Positions 35,718-44,714 of a stretch of DNA of 64,000 nucleotides are shown here, piece after piece; within the stretch, counting starts at the first letter, position 1, and each line of letters starts with the position of its first letter. The stretch covers positions 1 through 64,000 of the forward strand of contig NZ_AUIA01000019.1 in NCBI RefSeq assembly GCF_000423465.1. The letters are read 5' to 3'. A program made the position numbers and the translations under genes. Origin of the DNA: Propionicicella superfundia DSM 22317 (GTDB taxonomy: Bacteria > Actinomycetota > Actinomycetes > Propionibacteriales > Propionibacteriaceae). Under the pieces are notes generated by a model that worked only from the letters and a program-made list of their open reading frames with translations, was not told the origin of the DNA and did no database searches.

Positions 35718-37286
35718 TCAGCCGATGTCGCGCAGCGCGGGCGGAGGGCTCTGCTCGGTGCGCTCGACGAGTTCGTCGACCTCGGGCACCGGCCGCACGA
35801 GCTGTGCGACCTCGGGCAGTTCGAACGCCGCCGCTTCGGACGCCACGGGGAGTTCGCCGGGCCTCGGCTCCGACGGGGCCACGACGCCGGCGGGAGGCGC
35901 GACGAGCTCGGGGGCGGTGAGTGGACGTACGGCCTCGGGGACGCCGGTCACCTCACCGAGCTCTTTCGCCGTGACCTTGAGGTCGGCGAACTTGCGGGCG
36001 GAGACGAACACGCGACTCTCCAACGACGCGACGGTCTGGTTGTACGCCTTGACCGAGGCCCCGAGCGCCCGCCCGAGCTTCTCGACGTGACCGCCCATCG
36101 TCGCCAGCCGCTCGTACAGCTCTTGGCCGAGCTGGGCGACCTCGGCGGCGTTGCCGGCGAGCCGGGCCTGCTTCCAGCCGTAGGAGACCGCTCGCAGCAT
36201 CGCGATGAGCGTCGTCGGGGTGGCGATCACGACGTCTTTGCCGGCGGCGTACTCGTGGAGCTCGGGCATCTGCTGGAGCGCCTCGGCGGCCAGCGCCTCG
36301 CTCGGCATGAAGAGGATGACGAACTCGGGCGTCGCGTCGCTCGACCGCCAGTACTGCTTGCCGCTCAGGGCATCGACATGGGACTTCACGTTCTTGGCGA
36401 ACAGGTGCAGGCAACGGTCGCGCACGGCCGGGTCGTCGGTCTCCTGCGCGTCGAGGAACGACGTGAGGGGCATCTTCGAATCGACGTAGACGAACTTTCC
36501 GTCGGAGAGGGTGACGAGCATGTCGGGTCGGATGCGTCCGTCGACCCCCTCGGCGGTGTGCTGCTGGATGAAGTCGCAGTGCTCGACCATGCCGGCGATC
36601 TCGACGACGCGCTTCAACTGCATCTCTCCCCACGCGCCGCGGACCTGCGGCTTGCGCAGCGCCGTGACCAGCGCGGTCGTCTCGCGGCGCAGCTCGTCGC
36701 CGGTCAGTTTCACGGCCGCCACCTGGTTGCGCAGGTCGGTGGTCATGCGGACCCGTTCCTTCTCCACCTCGGCCAGACGCGCGTTGAAGGACTCGAGCGT
36801 CTCGCGCACCGGGGTGAGCAGCGCCTCGGTCTGCTTCAGCCGCTGCTCGGCGGTGGCGTCGGCGGCCTTGCCCTGCCGTTCCAGCGTCTGAGCCGACAAC
36901 AGCTTGAACTGGTCCGTCATCGTCTCGCGGTCGGCCGCCAGTTCTTCGGCACGGGCCACGGCGGCGTCGCGCTCGGCCTCGGCGCGCCCCACCTGGGCGC
37001 GCAGGTCGGCCAACTGCGCATAGACGCCGCTCTTCTCCGCGTCGGCGCGGGCCGCGGACGCACGGGCACGCTCGGTCTCGGCGGACGCCCGTTCGATGGC
37101 CGCTCGCGCGTCGGAGCCCTCGGCGCGCAGTTGCGCCAGATCGGCGCGCTGCCGCTCCTCGTCGGCTTCGTGTTCTGCCTTCACCGCCTCCACGCGTGCC
37201 CGCAGGACGAGCCACACCGCCAGAGCCGCGGTGAACCCGCCGAGGACCAGCCCGATCACGAGGGTGAGGACGGAGGTGGAGTTCAT
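35718..37286 (-). CDS. rmuC: RmuC-family DNA recombination protein
   Basis: An N-terminal membrane helix (residues 5-27) leads into a long coiled coil (about 30-190, rich in Glu/Ala/Arg heptads) and the RmuC nuclease-like domain: VRGAWGEMQLKRVVEIAGM, RIRPDMLVTLSDGKFVYVDSKMPL, and EFVILFMPSEA, with an acidic PD-(D/E)xK-type core. RmuC limits inversions at short repeats in E. coli. A Pro/Glu-rich C-terminal tail of about 75 residues is not part of the fold. Confidence 0.9.
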   Translation of the reverse strand: MNSTSVLTLVIGLVLGGFTAALAVWLVLRARVEAVKAEHEADEERQRADLAQLRAEGSDARAAIERASAETERARASAARADAEKSGVYAQLADLRAQVGRAEAERDAAVARAEELAADRETMTDQFKLLSAQTLERQGKAADATAEQRLKQTEALLTPVRETLESFNARLAEVEKERVRMTTDLRNQVAAVKLTGDELRRETTALVTALRKPQVRGAWGEMQLKRVVEIAGMVEHCDFIQQHTAEGVDGRIRPDMLVTLSDGKFVYVDSKMPLTSFLDAQETDDPAVRDRCLHLFAKNVKSHVDALSGKQYWRSSDATPEFVILFMPSEALAAEALQQMPELHEYAAGKDVVIATPTTLIAMLRAVSYGWKQARLAGNAAEVAQLGQELYERLATMGGHVEKLGRALGASVKAYNQTVASLESRVFVSARKFADLKVTAKELGEVTGVPEAVRPLTAPELVAPPAGVVAPSEPRPGELPVASEAAAFELPEVAQLVRPVPEVDELVERTEQSPPPALRDIG

Positions 37287-37420
37287 GGGGAAAGTCTGCC
37301 CGCCGCCCCCGACAGTTTCGCCGAGACCCACCGGTGCGTCGCCGATCCGCGTCCTGCCCGCGTCGGCCCGATGGCGGATCGTGAACGGCGGTCCGACGCC
37401 CGGCACTAGGCTTGGGCGTC

Positions 37421-38494
37421 GTGGCATTGACAATCGGAATCGTCGGTCTTCCCAACGCGGGCAAGTCCACCCTGTTCAACGCGCTGACGCGCAACGACGT
37501 CCTCGCGGCGAACTATCCGTTCGCGACGATCGAGCCGAACATCGGCGTCGTCGGCGTCCCCGACGGCCGGCTGGACGTCCTCGCGAAGATGAACGCGTCG
37601 GCCCAGATCGTCCCCGCCACCGTGAGCTTCGTCGACATCGCCGGCATCGTGAAGGGCGCCAGCCAGGGCGAGGGGATGGGCAACGCGTTCCTCGCGAACA
37701 TCCGCGAGGCCGATGCGATCTGCCAGGTCACACGCGTCTTCCGCGACGAGGACGTCACGCACGTCAACGGCGCCGTCGAACCGGGCGCCGACCTGGAGAT
37801 CATCACGACCGAGCTCATCCTCGCCGACCTGCAGACGATCGAGAAGGCGCTGCCCCGGGTCGAGAAGGAGGCGCGGATGCGCAAGGAGCGCCAGCCGGCG
37901 CTGGCTGCCATCCAGGAGGCGCAGTCGGTGCTGAACGAGGGCCGGACCGTCTTCCAGGCGGGCCTCGACCCCGAGCCGTTGCGCGACCTGTTCCTCTTGA
38001 CGGCCAAGCCGTTCCTGTACGTGTTCAACGTCGACGCGGACGTCCTCACCGACGAGGCCCACCTGGCTGAGCTGCGGGCTCTCGTGGCCCCCGCCGAGGC
38101 CGTCTTCCTCGATGCCAAGGTGGAATCGGAACTGGTCGACCTCGACCCCGCCGAGGCGCGGGAGTTCCTCGCCGAGATGGGCATCGCCGAGCCCGGCCTG
38201 GACACCTTGGCGCGCGTCGGCTACGACACGCTCGGGCTGCAGAGCTTCCTCACCGCCGGCCCGAAGGAGTCGCGCGGCTGGACCATCAAGAAGGGCTGGA
38301 CCGCGCCCCAGGCCGCGGGCGTGATCCACACCGACTTCCAGAAGGGCTTCATCAAGGCCGAGATCGTGTCCTACGACGAACTCGTCGCCGCCGGGTCCCT
38401 CGCCGCCGCCAAGGCCGCCGGGCGCGTCCGCCTGGAGGGCAAGGACTACGTCATGCGGGACGGCGACGTGGTCGAGTTCAGATTCAATGTATAA
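37421..38494 (+). CDS. ychF: Redox-regulated ATPase/GTPase YchF (OLA1 family)
   Basis: The 357-residue protein has G1 GLPNAGKSTLFNAL, ANYPFATIEPNIGVV, G3 DIAGIVKGASQGEGMGN, a coiled-coil insertion and a C-terminal TGS domain ending DVVEFRFNV. It binds ribosomes and hydrolyses ATP. The GTG start gives the usual MALTIGIVGLP. The last codons (AGA, AAT, GTA, TAA) are rare for this genome. A second, diverged copy of this 3' end with CGC and AAC codons lies about 1.9 kb downstream, so the tail of this gene may have been replaced. Confidence 0.95.
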   Translation: MALTIGIVGLPNAGKSTLFNALTRNDVLAANYPFATIEPNIGVVGVPDGRLDVLAKMNASAQIVPATVSFVDIAGIVKGASQGEGMGNAFLANIREADAICQVTRVFRDEDVTHVNGAVEPGADLEIITTELILADLQTIEKALPRVEKEARMRKERQPALAAIQEAQSVLNEGRTVFQAGLDPEPLRDLFLLTAKPFLYVFNVDADVLTDEAHLAELRALVAPAEAVFLDAKVESELVDLDPAEAREFLAEMGIAEPGLDTLARVGYDTLGLQSFLTAGPKESRGWTIKKGWTAPQAAGVIHTDFQKGFIKAEIVSYDELVAAGSLAAAKAAGRVRLEGKDYVMRDGDVVEFRFNV

Positions 38495-38558
38495 ACAAGG
38501 AGCCCCCGCCGTGGCGGAGGCCCCTGAAGTAGATGCACCGGTCCAAGCCCGATGCTCG
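38463..38558 (+). repeat. Direct repeat copy A: ychF 3' end plus downstream hairpin
   Basis: The last 10 codons of ychF, an imperfect GCC-rich hairpin (GCCCCCGCC / GGCGGAGGC) and a further segment with GTAGATGCACCGGTCC recur at 40392-40486 with about 80% identity by hand alignment (18 differences in 94 positions). The hairpin likely terminates ychF transcription. Confidence 0.85.
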
Positions 38559-38636
38559 GGTGAGGCCTCGGCCTAAGGTAGGGTTATGACCCTGAAAATG
38601 GTAGCGTAGTCAACCTGCTGGTAGTATGCTGGCTGC

Positions 38637-39887
38637 GTGCCCTACCTGCAACGGACCATTGATCGGGAGCTGGATGAGTTGCTCGCGCACGCGCCGGCAA
38701 TCGCCCTCGATGGTCCGAAGGGCGTCGGCAAGACTGACACCGCGAAGCGGCGAGCCCACACGGTGTGGTTCCTCGACGACGCTGCCCAGCGTGAGGTGGC
38801 GCAGGCCGATTTCGAGCTGACAGCCGTTCCCGAGGGCACCTTGCTGCTGGATGAATGGCAGAAGCTCCCGCAGGTTTGGGACTCCGTGCGACGCCAGGTG
38901 GACGCTGGCGCTCGGCCTGGTCGGTTCCTACTTACTGGTTCGGCGACTCCTGTAGACGCGTCGGGTACGCACAGTGGGGCTGGCCGGATTCTGTCCCTGC
39001 GAATGCGTCCAATGGCACTTCACGAGCGTGGGGTGGTCGTGCCCGCCGTGTCGCTGGAATCCTTGTTGGGTGGTGGGCATCCCGAGATCAACGGTCATTC
39101 CAGCTACGAGGTGCGTGATTATGCCGAGGCAATCGTCGGCAGCGGGTTTCCCGGGATCATGGGCGCTGCGCCTCGCCTGAGGCGCAGCCTGCTGGATGCC
39201 TATCTTCAGCGCGTGATCGATCGTGATTTGCCCGATCTTGGCTTTCAGGTGCGTCGGCCCGAGACGCTCCGTCGCTGGTTGACGGCCTACGCTGCGGCAT
39301 CCTCGACGACGACGGCCTACTCCAAGCTGCTGGACGCCACCGCCGGAGGAGATGGACGCCAGCCGGCTAAGACCACCACGATTGCGTATCGTGATCACCT
39401 CACTCGGCTTTGGTTGCTCGACCCCGTGCCTGGCTGGATCCCGGCTAGCAATGAGATTCGGCGCCTGCAGCAGGCGCCGAAGCATCAGCTCGCTGACCCG
39501 GCGTTGGCGGCCAGGTTGCTCAATCTTTCCGCAGACGCGCTGCTAGGCCATGCAGGCGTGCACATGGTCGGGCCGCTGTTTGAGTCCTTGGTAACGTTGG
39601 GTGTCCGGGTAGCCGCGCAGATGTGGGAAGCCAAGGTGTTCCATCTGCGGACCAACGCGGGGGAGCATGAGATCGACCTGATCGTCCAGGGGGTGGATGG
39701 ACAGGTGCTCGCCATCGAGGTGAAGCTGGCGCACTCGGTCTCCGATGCCGATGTTCGGCACCTTCTGTGGTTGCGTGAGCAGATTCCTGATCGCGTCGCA
39801 GACCTGGTCGTTGTCACCACCGGAACCACCGCCTACCGCCGCCGCGATGGCGTCGCCGTGATCCCGTTGGCGCTGCTCGGTCCATGA
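38637..39887 (+). CDS. AAA-type ATPase with C-terminal DUF4143 (PD-(D/E)xK-like) domain
   Basis: The 416-residue protein starts at a GTG. Walker A GPKGVGKT is at about residues 26-33 and Walker B GTLLLDEWQKLP near 67; sensor-type LTGSATP follows. The C-terminal DUF4143 domain contains GEHEIDLIV and LAIEVKLA, the D and E-x-K of a restriction-endonuclease-like core. Family members are widespread orphan ATPases in mobile or accessory regions with unknown function. It lies alone between the two copies of the ychF 3' end, and its base composition is a little less GC-rich than the core genes. Confidence 0.85.
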   Translation: MPYLQRTIDRELDELLAHAPAIALDGPKGVGKTDTAKRRAHTVWFLDDAAQREVAQADFELTAVPEGTLLLDEWQKLPQVWDSVRRQVDAGARPGRFLLTGSATPVDASGTHSGAGRILSLRMRPMALHERGVVVPAVSLESLLGGGHPEINGHSSYEVRDYAEAIVGSGFPGIMGAAPRLRRSLLDAYLQRVIDRDLPDLGFQVRRPETLRRWLTAYAAASSTTTAYSKLLDATAGGDGRQPAKTTTIAYRDHLTRLWLLDPVPGWIPASNEIRRLQQAPKHQLADPALAARLLNLSADALLGHAGVHMVGPLFESLVTLGVRVAAQMWEAKVFHLRTNAGEHEIDLIVQGVDGQVLAIEVKLAHSVSDADVRHLLWLREQIPDRVADLVVVTTGTTAYRRRDGVAVIPLALLGP

Positions 39888-40391
39888 GCACAAGCCGTGT
39901 TAGATCTGCGGCTCAGTCAACCGTGTCTCATCCGTTCCGGCCAAGTAGTACGCGCCTAAGTCTTCGTGAGGTTGATACCGGGCCGCTTTGTTGAGTGATG
40001 GCTTCCACGATCACGAGGTCGGTGGTCGGGAACGCCGGGTGCCACGGCGGCAGTGGTCGCAACTCGCTCGCGTCAATCACTGACCTTCACAGCGCTCGGA
40101 ACGTGGTGGAGTGAAGGTTTAACGCGTGAGGTGCGTGATGGTGGAGACTCCGACATCTCCCGCTGAGAAGTGAGTCCCCCGGACCTGGCCCGGCTCGAAC
40201 GGGCTGCCACCCTCTCAAGCAGCGGGCGGGCTGCTCCCTTACCGGGTAGGCGCAGCTTGGGCAGGCTCAAGGCGATGCTACTACTCGTAAACGGCGCAGG
40301 ACGCTGCGGCGAGTCTACTGGTGACGGGGAAGTGTCTTGGCGCATCGATCCAGACCTACTCACACCTACCCGGCAGATACTCACAACGCAC
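39888..40391. other. Gene-poor segment inside the ychF-flanked insertion
   Basis: I see no convincing gene here. On the minus strand around 39960-40080 there is a short codon-like stretch (reading DASELRPLPPWHPAFPTTDL, interrupted on both sides) that may be the remnant of a gene I cannot name. No tRNA gene or integrase was recognised. Short frames elsewhere in the segment lack protein-like composition. Confidence 0.5.
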
Positions 40392-40486
40392 GGGACGTCG
40401 TGGAGTTCCGCTTCAACATATAGACAATGGACCCCCGCCACGGCGGGGATTCCTGAGGTAGATGCACCGGTCCAGCCCGGTGCTCG
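40392..40486 (+). repeat. Direct repeat copy B: displaced ychF 3' end and hairpin
   Basis: GAC GTC GTG GAG TTC CGC TTC AAC ATA TAG encodes DVVEFRFNI and a stop, the normal end of YchF, in mostly host-like codons but with no upstream ychF sequence. A GC hairpin and GTAGATGCACCGGTCC follow as in copy A. It reads as the old end of ychF displaced by an insertion. Confidence 0.85.
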
Positions 40487-40599
40487 TGTTCGTCGCACTA
40501 GGCTTTCGGCCGTGAGGAGGGAACGTCCCATTGAGGCTGGTTGTCTTTGGATAGTCAGCGTTTGGTCCCTGCGGTCTGCTTTCGCTACATGGAGTTGCT

Positions 40600-41076
40600 A
40601 TGACGGATACTGGTGGAATTACGTGGGCCACGATAAGCGGTCGAGATGGATGCGATGATGCATTTCCGGTTCGTTGTTCGGTGTTCGTCGAAGAGCAGGG
40701 CATCCCCGCTGACGAGGTATTTGATGGCCTCGACGAAGAGGCGGTTCACATCATAGGTTATTCCGATGGCTTCGCGGTATCCTGCGCCAGGTGTGTTGAT
40801 GAAGGCGGTGGACGGTGGAGAATCGGTTGGGTTGCGACACGTCAGGCAGTCCGTGGCGCAGGACTAGGCACCCAGGCGATGAACATCGCTTTCGAGGTTG
40901 TCACCGGACTCGGCGGGCGGGAGGTAGTGCTTTCCGCACAGGGCACGGCCACCTCGTTTTACGAGAGTCTGGGATTCAATCAGTGTGGCGTGCCTGAGGA
41001 ACTGCCTTCGGGCTTCGTCCTCATTCCCATGCGCCGCGTCCTCGACGGCCGAGGCGGTAGCACCGTACCGCGCTAG
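40600..41076 (+). CDS. GNAT-family N-acetyltransferase (ElaA-like)
   Basis: The 158-residue protein shows VRCSVFVEEQGIPADEVFDGLD near the start, as in ElaA-type GNATs, a core strand GWVATRQAVRGAGLGTQAM with the acetyl-CoA P-loop RxxGxG, and FYESLGFNQCG at the C-terminus. Substrate unknown. Its codon use is less GC-biased than that of core genes, consistent with an accessory origin. Confidence 0.85.
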   Translation: MTDTGGITWATISGRDGCDDAFPVRCSVFVEEQGIPADEVFDGLDEEAVHIIGYSDGFAVSCARCVDEGGGRWRIGWVATRQAVRGAGLGTQAMNIAFEVVTGLGGREVVLSAQGTATSFYESLGFNQCGVPEELPSGFVLIPMRRVLDGRGGSTVPR

Positions 41077-41238
41077 GGCTGCCCCGATCCGGGTCACGTC
41101 GACGTTGTCGTTCCGTCGCTGATTCGGTTGACGGCCTCGTTCGCGGCCTCGCCACGCATCGCGGCATGTTCTTTCTGGTGCCACGGCGCTCTCGGTGCCG
41201 CGGACCCCAGGTCCGGGCTTCCGCAGGTGGTGAAGGCG

Positions 41239-41500
41239 TCAGGACTTCGGTCGAGGGGACTCGTCCCAGGCGAGGTCGAGGGACGCGGCGGCCGTGCGGA
41301 GCATCGTGTCGCGGGTCCACAGCAGGGCGTCCGGGGTCCGTCGGGCGGACGCCAGTGCCATCCACCAGACTCAGGCCGCGGGATGCGAGCGTCTGCGCGT
41401 CGATGAAGCGCAGCACTTCGTCATCGGAGGCGCGGCCGGCGTGGGGAGATTCCCCAGCAGGCCCAGGATCGCCGCGACCGACACGGTCAGCGATGGGTCA
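41239..41500 (-). pseudogene. Frameshifted remnant of a PIN-domain (VapC-type) toxin gene
   Basis: On the minus strand three consecutive frames together spell a PIN-domain C-terminal half: AAILGLLGNLPTPAA, then SDDEVLRFIDAQTLASRGLS LVD, then LASARRTPDALLWTRDTM and LRTAAASLDLAWDE before a stop at 41239. The conserved Asp and the LLWTRD strand are typical of VapC. At least two frameshifts, near 41430 and 41355, break it, and the N-terminal half is not found. No vapB partner is visible. Confidence 0.65.
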
Positions 41501-41705
41501 CCCCTGAATACTGCCTGCTCTACTGAGACAGGGGGGTCTCCATCCGTATTTTCCGTCGGTCGCCTACTGGATCCTGCGGCATACTTCCTCGGAAACGCCA
41601 TGTGTGGTCGATAAACTCGCTATTTGAATTAGGGGCATTTCTCCGTATCTCTAGCCGACGCGAGCGATGCCCTACGGGGTGTATCGCTAGCGGGGATTGG
41701 TCGCG

Positions 41706-42236
41706 ATGGTAAAATTGGACAGGATCGATCAAGGCATCGTCCGGTTGCTCGTACGGAACGGGAGGATGACCAACCACGACATCGCTCGCGCTCTCTCCAT
41801 CTCCGAATCCACGTGCAGCGTCCGCATCAAGTCGCTGATTACCCGCGGCGTGATCAAAGGTTTCTCTGCGTTGATCGAACCGGCCGATTTCGGGCGCTCG
41901 GTGCATGCCGTGATCCTGGTGACACTGCAACCGACGGCTCGCAAGCTGCTGCTACAAGAGGCCGCGCGGCTGACGGAGGTCGACGGCGTCCTGGAGGTGC
42001 TGTTCTTGGCAGGGGTCCACGACCTTCTGGTTCAGGTGAGTCTGCCAGACACGACGGCGCTGCGAGATTTCGTGGTGCGCGAGTTGAGTTCACGCGACAC
42101 GGTTGCCTCGACCGAGACCAGCGTGGTGATGGAGCATCTCCGCGGGCAGACTCCGGTGCCGCTCTGCGATCTCGCCGTCGCCGAAGGCCCTTCGGCAGCC
42201 GGTCACCCGTCTTCGTCTGCTCGGCGGGGGGAGTGA
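41706..42236 (+). CDS. Lrp/AsnC-family regulator of the alanine cassette
   Basis: The N-terminus MVKLDRIDQGIVRLLVRNGRM and the HTH (NHDIARALSISESTCSVRIKSL) are followed by a RAM domain (HAVILVTLQP, VLFLAGVHDLLVQV). A Pro/Ser-rich tail of about 30 residues is added. The ATG at 41706 is favoured over a TTG three codons earlier. It ends three bases before alr and so probably controls the racemase-dehydrogenase-permease genes in response to alanine. AGCGAT-N14-ATCGCT (41663-41688) just upstream is a possible site. Confidence 0.9.
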   Translation: MVKLDRIDQGIVRLLVRNGRMTNHDIARALSISESTCSVRIKSLITRGVIKGFSALIEPADFGRSVHAVILVTLQPTARKLLLQEAARLTEVDGVLEVLFLAGVHDLLVQVSLPDTTALRDFVVRELSSRDTVASTETSVVMEHLRGQTPVPLCDLAVAEGPSAAGHPSSSARRGE

Positions 42237-42239
42237 AGG

Positions 42240-43379
42240 ATGGGTTCAAATACATCGAGTGTCGCCACGACGCGGCTCGATCACATCCGACTCAACCTGG
42301 CCGCCGTCCGCCAGCGGGTGGGTGACCGTCTCGTCCTCGCGGCTGTCAAGGCCAATGCCTACGGACACGGCGCGGTCGCGGTGTCGAGGATGATCGAAGC
42401 CACCGGAGCTGCCGACTGGCTCGGCGTAGCGCACGTATCCGAAGGTCTGGACCTACGGCGGGCCGGTGTACGTCTACCCATTCTCAAGCTGTCCGTCGCC
42501 CGGGGAGACGAGGTGGGCCAGGCGATTGCGTCCGGCATCACGCTCACTGTCACCGACGAGGCGTCGATTCTCGAAGCCGGACATTCGGCGACCGCGCTCG
42601 GTGAGGTGGCGGAGATCCACCTGAAGCTGGACACCGGCATGGGCAGAATCGGGCGGCGGCCCGACGCCGCCCCGCGACTCGCCGCCCTCGCCGCGAAGAC
42701 CGCCGGCGTCCGGTTGTCCGGCGTCTTTTCCCATCTTCCTGTAGCCGACATGCCATCCCAAGACCGCTTCACCGCCGACCAGCAGCGCCTCTTCGGCGAG
42801 GCTGCCAACCTTGTCGAGGCTGCGGTGGGTCCAGTGATCAAGCACCTCGCCAACTCCGCCGGGGTCCTGGCCCATCCGGGTAGTTGGTTCGACATGGTGC
42901 GTCCCGGCATCATGATCTACGGCGCCTATCCCGACCCGGCCTGTCCGCACACCGTCGCCCTCGAGCCGGGCATGGAATGGACCACCACCGTGTCCTTCAT
43001 CAAACGCGTGCGCCCTGGCGAGACCGTCGGCTACGGGCGTACCTGGACGGCGACGGAGGAGACCCGGGTAGCCACCATTCCCGTCGGCTACGGAGATGGA
43101 TACTCCCGGCGGCTGTCCAATCGGGGTCGAGTCCTCATCAACAACCGGAGCTACCCCATCGTGGGCCGCGTGTGCATGGACCAGAGCATGATCAACCTCG
43201 GGCCGACGACGAACGTTGCCGTTGGCGACCCGGTGATCCTTCTGGGCAGAAGCTCGTCCGACCGGATCACGACCGATGATCTTGCGGAGTTGATGGAGAC
43301 GATTCCCTATGAGGTCACGTGCCTGCTCACACCGCGGGTGGTGCGCGAGAGCATCGAGGTTCCAGGCGAAGGTGCTTAG
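42240..43379 (+). CDS. alr: Alanine racemase
   Basis: The 379-residue enzyme has the PLP-lysine motif VKANAYGHG (Lys37), LKLDTGMGRIG, SHLPVAD, MVRPGIMIYG and the second-domain residues VGYGDGYSRR and GRVCMDQSMI. It interconverts L- and D-alanine. In this cassette, between an Lrp regulator and an alanine dehydrogenase, it more likely serves catabolism of D-alanine than cell-wall supply, though both are possible. Confidence 0.95.
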   Translation: MGSNTSSVATTRLDHIRLNLAAVRQRVGDRLVLAAVKANAYGHGAVAVSRMIEATGAADWLGVAHVSEGLDLRRAGVRLPILKLSVARGDEVGQAIASGITLTVTDEASILEAGHSATALGEVAEIHLKLDTGMGRIGRRPDAAPRLAALAAKTAGVRLSGVFSHLPVADMPSQDRFTADQQRLFGEAANLVEAAVGPVIKHLANSAGVLAHPGSWFDMVRPGIMIYGAYPDPACPHTVALEPGMEWTTTVSFIKRVRPGETVGYGRTWTATEETRVATIPVGYGDGYSRRLSNRGRVLINNRSYPIVGRVCMDQSMINLGPTTNVAVGDPVILLGRSSSDRITTDDLAELMETIPYEVTCLLTPRVVRESIEVPGEGA

Positions 43380-43572
43380 CGGCAGGAGCCCGGTCGCCGA
43401 GCTTCCTGCTTCGTCGAGCTCCACCTGCCGACGAACCTTCGAAGTTCACTCGGCGTCATGGCGGTGCCGTCTCCGAATGCGATTAGTTGGTCTCGGCGCT
43501 TCGATGAGCCACCCGATCGGAAAGGCTCTGGGGCGACCGCTAGAACCTGTACTCATTGCAAAGGAGCAACAA

Positions 43573-44685
43573 ATGAGGATCGGCGTCCCCAAGGAAATCA
43601 AGGCTCAGGAAAACCGCGTCGGGATCACCCCGGCGGGTGTGCACCAACTGGTTCAACACGGTCACACCGTGATGGTGGAGACCGGAGCGGGCGTCGGCTC
43701 GGGAATCAGCGACGACGACTTCAGCCGTGCCGGCGCGACCCTGGTGTCCGCCGCCGACGCCTGGGGCGAAGCCGAGCTGGTGATCAAGGTCAAGGAGCCG
43801 ATCGAGTCCGAGTACCCGAATCTGCGCGAGGATCTCGTGCTGTTCACCTACCTGCATCTGGCGGCCGATCAGGCCCAGACCGATGCACTGCTGTCCTCGG
43901 GAACCACGGCGATCGCCTACGAGACGGTCCAGACCGCCAACGGTGCGCTGCCGTTGCTCTCCCCGATGTCCGAGGTGGCCGGCAGGCTGTCGATCCTGGC
44001 GGGCTGCAACTCCTTGATGAGGCACTGCGGCGGCGATGGCGTCCTGCTGTCCGGCGTGCCGGGCACCAAGAACGCCAAGGTCGTGGTCATCGGCGCGGGT
44101 GTGGCCGGCAGCAACGCGGCCCAGATGGCCTTCGGGCTGCGAGCGGATGTCACCGTCATCGACATCAACCTGGCACGCCTGGCTCAACTCGACTCGGAGT
44201 TCGACGGTCACGTGAAGACGATGTACTCGACCGCCTACTCCATCGGAGAGGCCGTCGTCGATGCGGATCTGGTGATCGGCTCGGTGCTGATCCCGGGTGC
44301 ACGGGCACCCAAGCTCGTCACCAACGCCATGATCGCCGCTGCGAAGCCCGGTTCGGTCTTCGTCGATATCGCCGTCGACCAGGGCGGCTGCTTCGAGGAC
44401 ACACACCCGACGACCCACGCCGACCCGGTCTACAAGGTCCACGATGCGACGGTCTACGCCGTTGCCAACATGCCCGGAGCGGTGCCCGTCACCTCCACCT
44501 ATGCGCTCACGAACGCCACCTTGGCCTACGCCACGCAGCTTGCCGACCTCGGGTGGCGTGAGGCGCTCACGGCCAACCCGGCGTTGGCCAAGGGTCTGAA
44601 CACCTTCGCCGGTTCGCTGGTCAACGCTCCGGTCGCCGAGGCCTGGAACTACGAGGCGATCGCGCTGGCAGAGGTCCTCGGTTAG
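43573..44685 (+). CDS. ald: Alanine dehydrogenase
   Basis: The 370-residue protein matches Ald throughout: MRIGVPKEIKAQENRVGITP, VKVKEPIESEY, TYLHLAAD, the NAD loop VVVIGAGVAGSNAAQMA near residue 174 and the catalytic VFVDIAVDQGGCFE. It converts L-alanine to pyruvate and ammonia with NAD. AAGGAG lies six bases before the ATG. It is separated from alr by 193 bases and may also have its own promoter. Confidence 0.96.
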   Translation: MRIGVPKEIKAQENRVGITPAGVHQLVQHGHTVMVETGAGVGSGISDDDFSRAGATLVSAADAWGEAELVIKVKEPIESEYPNLREDLVLFTYLHLAADQAQTDALLSSGTTAIAYETVQTANGALPLLSPMSEVAGRLSILAGCNSLMRHCGGDGVLLSGVPGTKNAKVVVIGAGVAGSNAAQMAFGLRADVTVIDINLARLAQLDSEFDGHVKTMYSTAYSIGEAVVDADLVIGSVLIPGARAPKLVTNAMIAAAKPGSVFVDIAVDQGGCFEDTHPTTHADPVYKVHDATVYAVANMPGAVPVTSTYALTNATLAYATQLADLGWREALTANPALAKGLNTFAGSLVNAPVAEAWNYEAIALAEVLG

Positions 44686-44714
44686 CACCGGGCCGGACGC
44701 TCAGGGAGATTGTC

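Noticed and set aside
40073-40531. 152-codon minus-strand frame in the ychF-flanked insertion
   Set aside because: Ser/Arg/Pro-rich with no domain, and it crosses the displaced ychF end and hairpin.
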